NCBI GenBank assembly: GCA_020226215.1
Contig: CM035234.1
Span: 70,883,135 to 70,947,134, forward strand
DNA from: Sindora glabra
Lineage: Eukaryota > Streptophyta > Magnoliopsida > Fabales > Fabaceae
DNA length: 64,000 bases
Reading direction: 5' to 3'
Shown here: piece after piece, positions 60,500-64,000 of the stretch
Layout of the letters: each line of letters opens with the position of its first letter
Numbering within the stretch: position 1 is the stretch's first letter
Notes under the pieces: model-generated
The model's input: the letters and a program-made list of their open reading frames with translations, nothing else
Database searches by the model: none
Told to the model about the DNA's origin: nothing
Position numbers and translations under genes: made by a program

Positions 60500-61440
60500 C
60501 TTCTTGTTCGGACATTAGGATGCAATGTGGCTTTTTCCAAGGCATTTGAAGCATTTAATTTCCCTATGTCGAGAAGTAGAGGAAGCAGAAGCATTGTAGG
60601 ATTAAAAGAAGTTTTAGATAAGGATTTACCACCTTGGACATCCACATCCTTAGTTGAAGCTCCTTCCTTCTTTACTCCTTCCTTCCATCCTTTTGAGTTG
60701 TAAGAAGTGGTGCCTTTCTTCAAAGTCCCCTTTCTTTTGAGTTATGCTTCTACTTTGATAGCTTGGTGAACCAAATCTTCAAGTTCTACATAGGGATGGA
60801 GTTCCACTATGTCACGGATATCATGGTTTAACCCATTCAAGAAATAGGCCATTGTTGCTTCTCTTTCTTCCATTATATTGGCTCTTATCATGGCAACTTC
60901 CATTTCTTTGTAATAGTCATCAACACTTTTTCCACCTTGTCTCAAACCTTGATGCTTTGTATGAAGCTCTCTATTGTAGTATGTAGGAACAAATCTCTTG
61001 TGCATTAGGTTCTTCATTTCATTCCATATGACTACGGGTTCCTCATCATATTTTCTTTGCTCCCTTTGAATTTGATCCTACCACACCAAGGCATAGTCAT
61101 GGAACTCTAGGGAAGCTACCTTCATTTTCTTTTCCTCACTGTAGTCATGATATGAGAATACTTGCTCTATCTTTAACTCCCACTTTAGGTATGCTTCAAC
61201 ATCATTTCTTCCATGAAAACTCGGAATCTTTATTTTAACTCCACCAATTCTCTCATTTTCTCGCACTCTCCTATCATTTCTCCTCTCTCTATTATCTCTT
61301 CTATCTTTCCTTTTATCATATCTCCTATCTCTCCTCCTATCATACCTCCTCTCTTCATCATCTCTTGGAAAACTACTAGAATCTTCATGGGCATGTGAAG
61401 AATGATCACGTGCTTGCCTTCTTGCATTATTTGCCACCAT
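60500..61440 (-). pseudogene. Gypsy gag remnant with zinc knuckle
   Basis: It starts MVANNARRQARDHSSHAHED, followed by a strikingly Arg/Asp-rich low-complexity segment (61360-61250, many RRDRR/DRRDNRE-type repeats). The capsid domain follows: KIPSFHGRNDVEAYLKWELK, then YYNRELHTKHQGLRQGGKSV and MEEREATMAYFLNGLNHDI. The domain ends with DIVELHPYVELEDLVHQAIK. A CCHC knuckle, KCFKCLGKSHIAS followed by stop and CPNKK, lies near 60550-60510. A stop at about 61078 splits the capsid, and others follow. Confidence 0.85.
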
Positions 61441-62747
61441 TTCTTAAATATTCCTTATGGTTTCATTTTGCCTCTTAAACATTCTTTCAAATCTTTGTGC
61501 AAGTCCTTCAATTTGCCTTCTAACAACCAAAGATTTAGGTGAGGGAAGAGTACTTTCACTACTTGATCCATCTTCATGAGACATGTCTACAAAACAAAAA
61601 GGTTAATGTAATAAAAGATCATCTCCACTCCTAAGTGTTTCACTCAATAGATATTCACTCGTGTTTCACTCAAAATTGGCTTTTGTGTAAGGATTTCTCT
61701 CTTGCCTTTTTCTTCTACTTGTTCGCAAGAGTTCTTAAGGAAGTCAACTTCCAATCCACACAATCAACCATAACCAAGTGACGATCAATAAACAAGACAC
61801 AAGTGAAGCCAACAAAAGAAAACTCTTAGACAAAATTAAGGAAGCTAATCAAGACAATCAAAGAAAAGCTAAACAAGAAATAAGCACACCAAAAAAAAAA
61901 ATAGAATGCAAATAAGAGAAGAATGGAGAAACTAGAGAAGATTATATAATGTTAAATGAGAGCTAAGTTATTCCCAAAAATTTCTGGTATGAAATAAATT
62001 AGAAACTAAGCAAAAACAAGCTAAAAATTGTAAGAAAGTGGCATTCAAGAAGCACTTTTGTGTGTTGTAGAAATTTTTTTTTGCTGTAGATTTTCTTTTT
62101 TTTTTTTGCTTCAAATAATTTTTTTTGTTGCACAATTGTTTTACCCTTTTTCAATTGAGTCACACAATTTTTAATTAGCCACTAATGATGAACTTGCAAG
62201 AACAAGCAAGAATATGAGAATGTTCATATTTGAGATAGCAAAAATTCAATCCAATTGAACCAGAATTTTGAAAAGAAACATCAAACAAGGAATTAGAATT
62301 GATTGCATTCACAATTTCCTTCAAATCAAGCTATTATTTAACACTAAACACTAAACTAATAGAATTTCACAAGATTGAATAGATTCAAAATCAAGAACAT
62401 GTGATGAATATGAAGAACATAAGTGTAGAAAACTAACAATTGGTTATGAATTTAGCCATTCTAATCACCAGGAAACAAGAATCCAACAATAAAACAAGTG
62501 TTGCAACAAGATTTAGGGAAGATTATACCAAGAAATGATGAAACCCTAATTGTGTGAATAGTGCAATGGTGTGAACAGTGTTATGAAAACCCTTTATTGG
62601 ATGAATAGTACGATGGTGAACGGTGTCATGAAAACCCTAAACTGAATGAACAGTATCAATGAATAGTGACGTGAACAATATCTAATGAAACAATGATGAT
62701 GAACAGTGCACATGAATAGTATTCTCAAATCCAACTCTAACCAAAAC
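61441..62747 (-). other. Leader of the CRM-like element with 'gaacagtg/gaatagtg' repeats
   Basis: This is the region between primer site and gag. It is non-coding except for the first codons of gag's upstream context, with poly(T) runs at 62070-62130. From 62550 to 62715 the words gaatagt, gaacagt and gaacggt recur about nine times with variable spacing. Confidence 0.6.
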
Positions 62748-62760
62748 TCATGATGCCAAT
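62748..62760 (-). other. Primer binding site of the CRM-like element
   Basis: Reads ATTGGCATCATGA on the - strand directly after the 5' LTR; it keeps the TGG start and resembles a mutated TGGTATCAGAGC. Confidence 0.6.
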
Positions 62761-63385
62761 TGATGGAATAAGATAAATTTTAAATTAGATTTCAAACAAC
62801 AAAAATGGAAAAGATGGAGGATGGGCACCACAATCACAGATTGATAAACCAAAGGAACGATCGCCACAAAAGAGGGCCTCTTGATAAGATCAAAGATAAT
62901 TAGCTCACTCAAGAACCTAAGAGCCACAAGTTCTTAATCTTAAATTATATTCAAAACTGAATAAAAAATTATTTACAAGAGCTTATATATGACCAACCTC
63001 CATAAGCCATCATGTACAAACCCTAATGGGCCTTTTACACTAACAAGCCCAATTCTAATTGATCCAAATAAAATAACAAGTTTTCATGTCAAAATAATTC
63101 CAAAAACAATTCTCGCCCCATATGACCCATTTATTACAAAAATACTAAACTAACTAAATTAACTAAATGCTAATGGATTCATTAGAGCTCATGTCTTCCA
63201 AATATACGCAATTGACCATCTTGGACTCTTCTAACTCCAAATTGGGTCTACTTTCAAATAGGATAGGAACTATCTTCTCTAGGTCTCCCTTTATCTTCTT
63301 TACCTCTGCCCTTGTCATTGGTCCTTGAAACCCTTCCAATACCTTCAGATCTTTGTCTTCAATGGGCCTTCTTATATTCTCATCA
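62761..63385 (-). repeat. 5' LTR of the CRM-like gypsy element
   Basis: 625 bp partner of 56471-57095. The pol tail frame is still open here (63385-63163) because the LTR duplicates it; it is not translated from this position. Confidence 0.9.
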
Positions 63386-63390
63386 AAAAC

Positions 63391-64000
63391 TATATTAAAA
63401 TTTAAATGGGACACATTAATTGATTGTTTAATCACTCATATATATTATAGTAAATAACCGATTACTTATAAAAAGAATATTATGAGTGCTGACAATGACA
63501 TGAAATTATCAACCTTGAATTTTTTTCCTCTTCAATGATTTTGCTGCTTCTTATTAAATGAGAAGATGGCATTATGTTATCATTTGAGAGATTCACTTTC
63601 GAGTTCCTCTTTGTAATGAGGAATTACTAATTCCATTGCAGTGGTAGTTCGTATCCAATAGGAATGAACCTACAGATGAGCTAGTGTGAATCAATTATAA
63701 GTTATAACAACGGTCAAGGGGAACTTATATATTAAAATAAAATAGCAAATTCAGAAAATGCAATTTGAATTCTAAGTTTTGAAATCCAAATTATGAAAAT
63801 CAATAAATATTCATTACTTAATGTTTGAATCTTTAGTTTAAATTAGAATAACAAGAGAAAAGAACACTTTATGCAACTTCCGAAAAAATTCCTCAAATTT
63901 ATTTGGATCTATGTTTCATGCGTTAGTGGATACTTGTACATGCAGTAGCAGGACATGAATTATAGTCATGTGTACAATGTCTCTCTGCAAGTGAAATGCG
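63391..64000. other. Right edge, no feature recognised
   Basis: AT-rich and non-coding in all frames. A word near 63640 (ggtagttcgtatcc) is similar to one near 20445. Confidence 0.4.

Larger units (their letters stand above)
56466..63390 (-). mobile_element. Full-length Ty3/gypsy chromovirus, CRM-like, decayed, with target duplications
   Basis: The element itself is 56471-63385, flanked on both sides by AAAAC (56466-56470 and 63386-63390). Both LTRs are 625 bp, start TGATGAGAAT and end ATCA on the - strand. Order on the - strand: 5' LTR, primer site, long leader, gag, protease, reverse transcriptase, RNase H, integrase, polypurine tract, 3' LTR. Reverse transcriptase before integrase is the Ty3/gypsy order. 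The integrase frame continues across the polypurine tract into the 3' LTR and carries a tail resembling that of centromeric (CRM) elements. Stops and frameshifts interrupt gag and pol; the LTRs differ at roughly one base in ten by eye, so it is old and immobile. Confidence 0.9.

Overview
This is AT-rich nuclear DNA from a flowering plant, most probably a eudicot. The evidence is a spliced glycoside hydrolase family 9 endoglucanase with plant-type GT-AG introns, a decayed plastid beta-carotene isomerase D27-like gene, and plant Ty1/copia, Ty3/gypsy, LINE and Helitron-type debris. The species cannot be named from sequence alone. Nearly all short open frames are chance or transposon relics; only one protein-coding gene looks intact.

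Layout. 0-3.3 kb: an LTR end, then a 5'-truncated copy of a non-autonomous LTR element. 3.3-8.6 kb: fragments of two host genes (an ARF GTPase and a DUF726/TMCO4-like protein) and a LINE RNase H remnant. 8.6-22.9 kb: AT-rich repeat country with tandem repeats, an orphan exon-like segment (13522-13653), a small two-LTR element with no coding capacity (14159-15584), a fold-back MITE-like element (17472-17668), a transposase-like pseudo-reading frame, a cluster of palindromes and a Helitron 3' terminus (ending 19692).

23.2-31.6 kb: a D27-like carotenoid isomerase pseudogene on the + strand. It is split inside its fourth recognisable exon by a 6.9-kb Ty1/copia element on the - strand; the two exon halves rejoin in frame across the insertion. 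32.3-35.8 kb: a gag-only, non-autonomous Ty3/gypsy element with both LTRs. 37.05-39.2 kb: the one apparently intact gene, a seven-exon secreted class-B type GH9 endo-beta-1,4-glucanase (498 residues) with CCAAT and TATA elements and an unusual T/C-G16 homopolymer in intron 2.

39.2-50.3 kb: AT-rich sequence with two LINE remnants and an internally deleted copia element. 50.3-54.5 kb: an LTR-like block and a complete copy of the non-autonomous family seen at the left edge. 56.5-63.4 kb: a full-length but decayed Ty3/gypsy chromovirus on the - strand with identical 5-bp target duplications (AAAAC). Its pol frame runs through the polypurine tract into the 3' LTR and has a tail resembling CRM-type elements.

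How parts relate. The window is a single cell-wall gene in a nested repeat landscape. No operon-like or defence-like system is visible. The most informative events are the copia insertion into the D27-like gene, the clustered gene fragments at 4.9-5.6 kb, and the LTR families that have lost coding capacity yet retain LTRs and, in most cases, recognisable priming sites.
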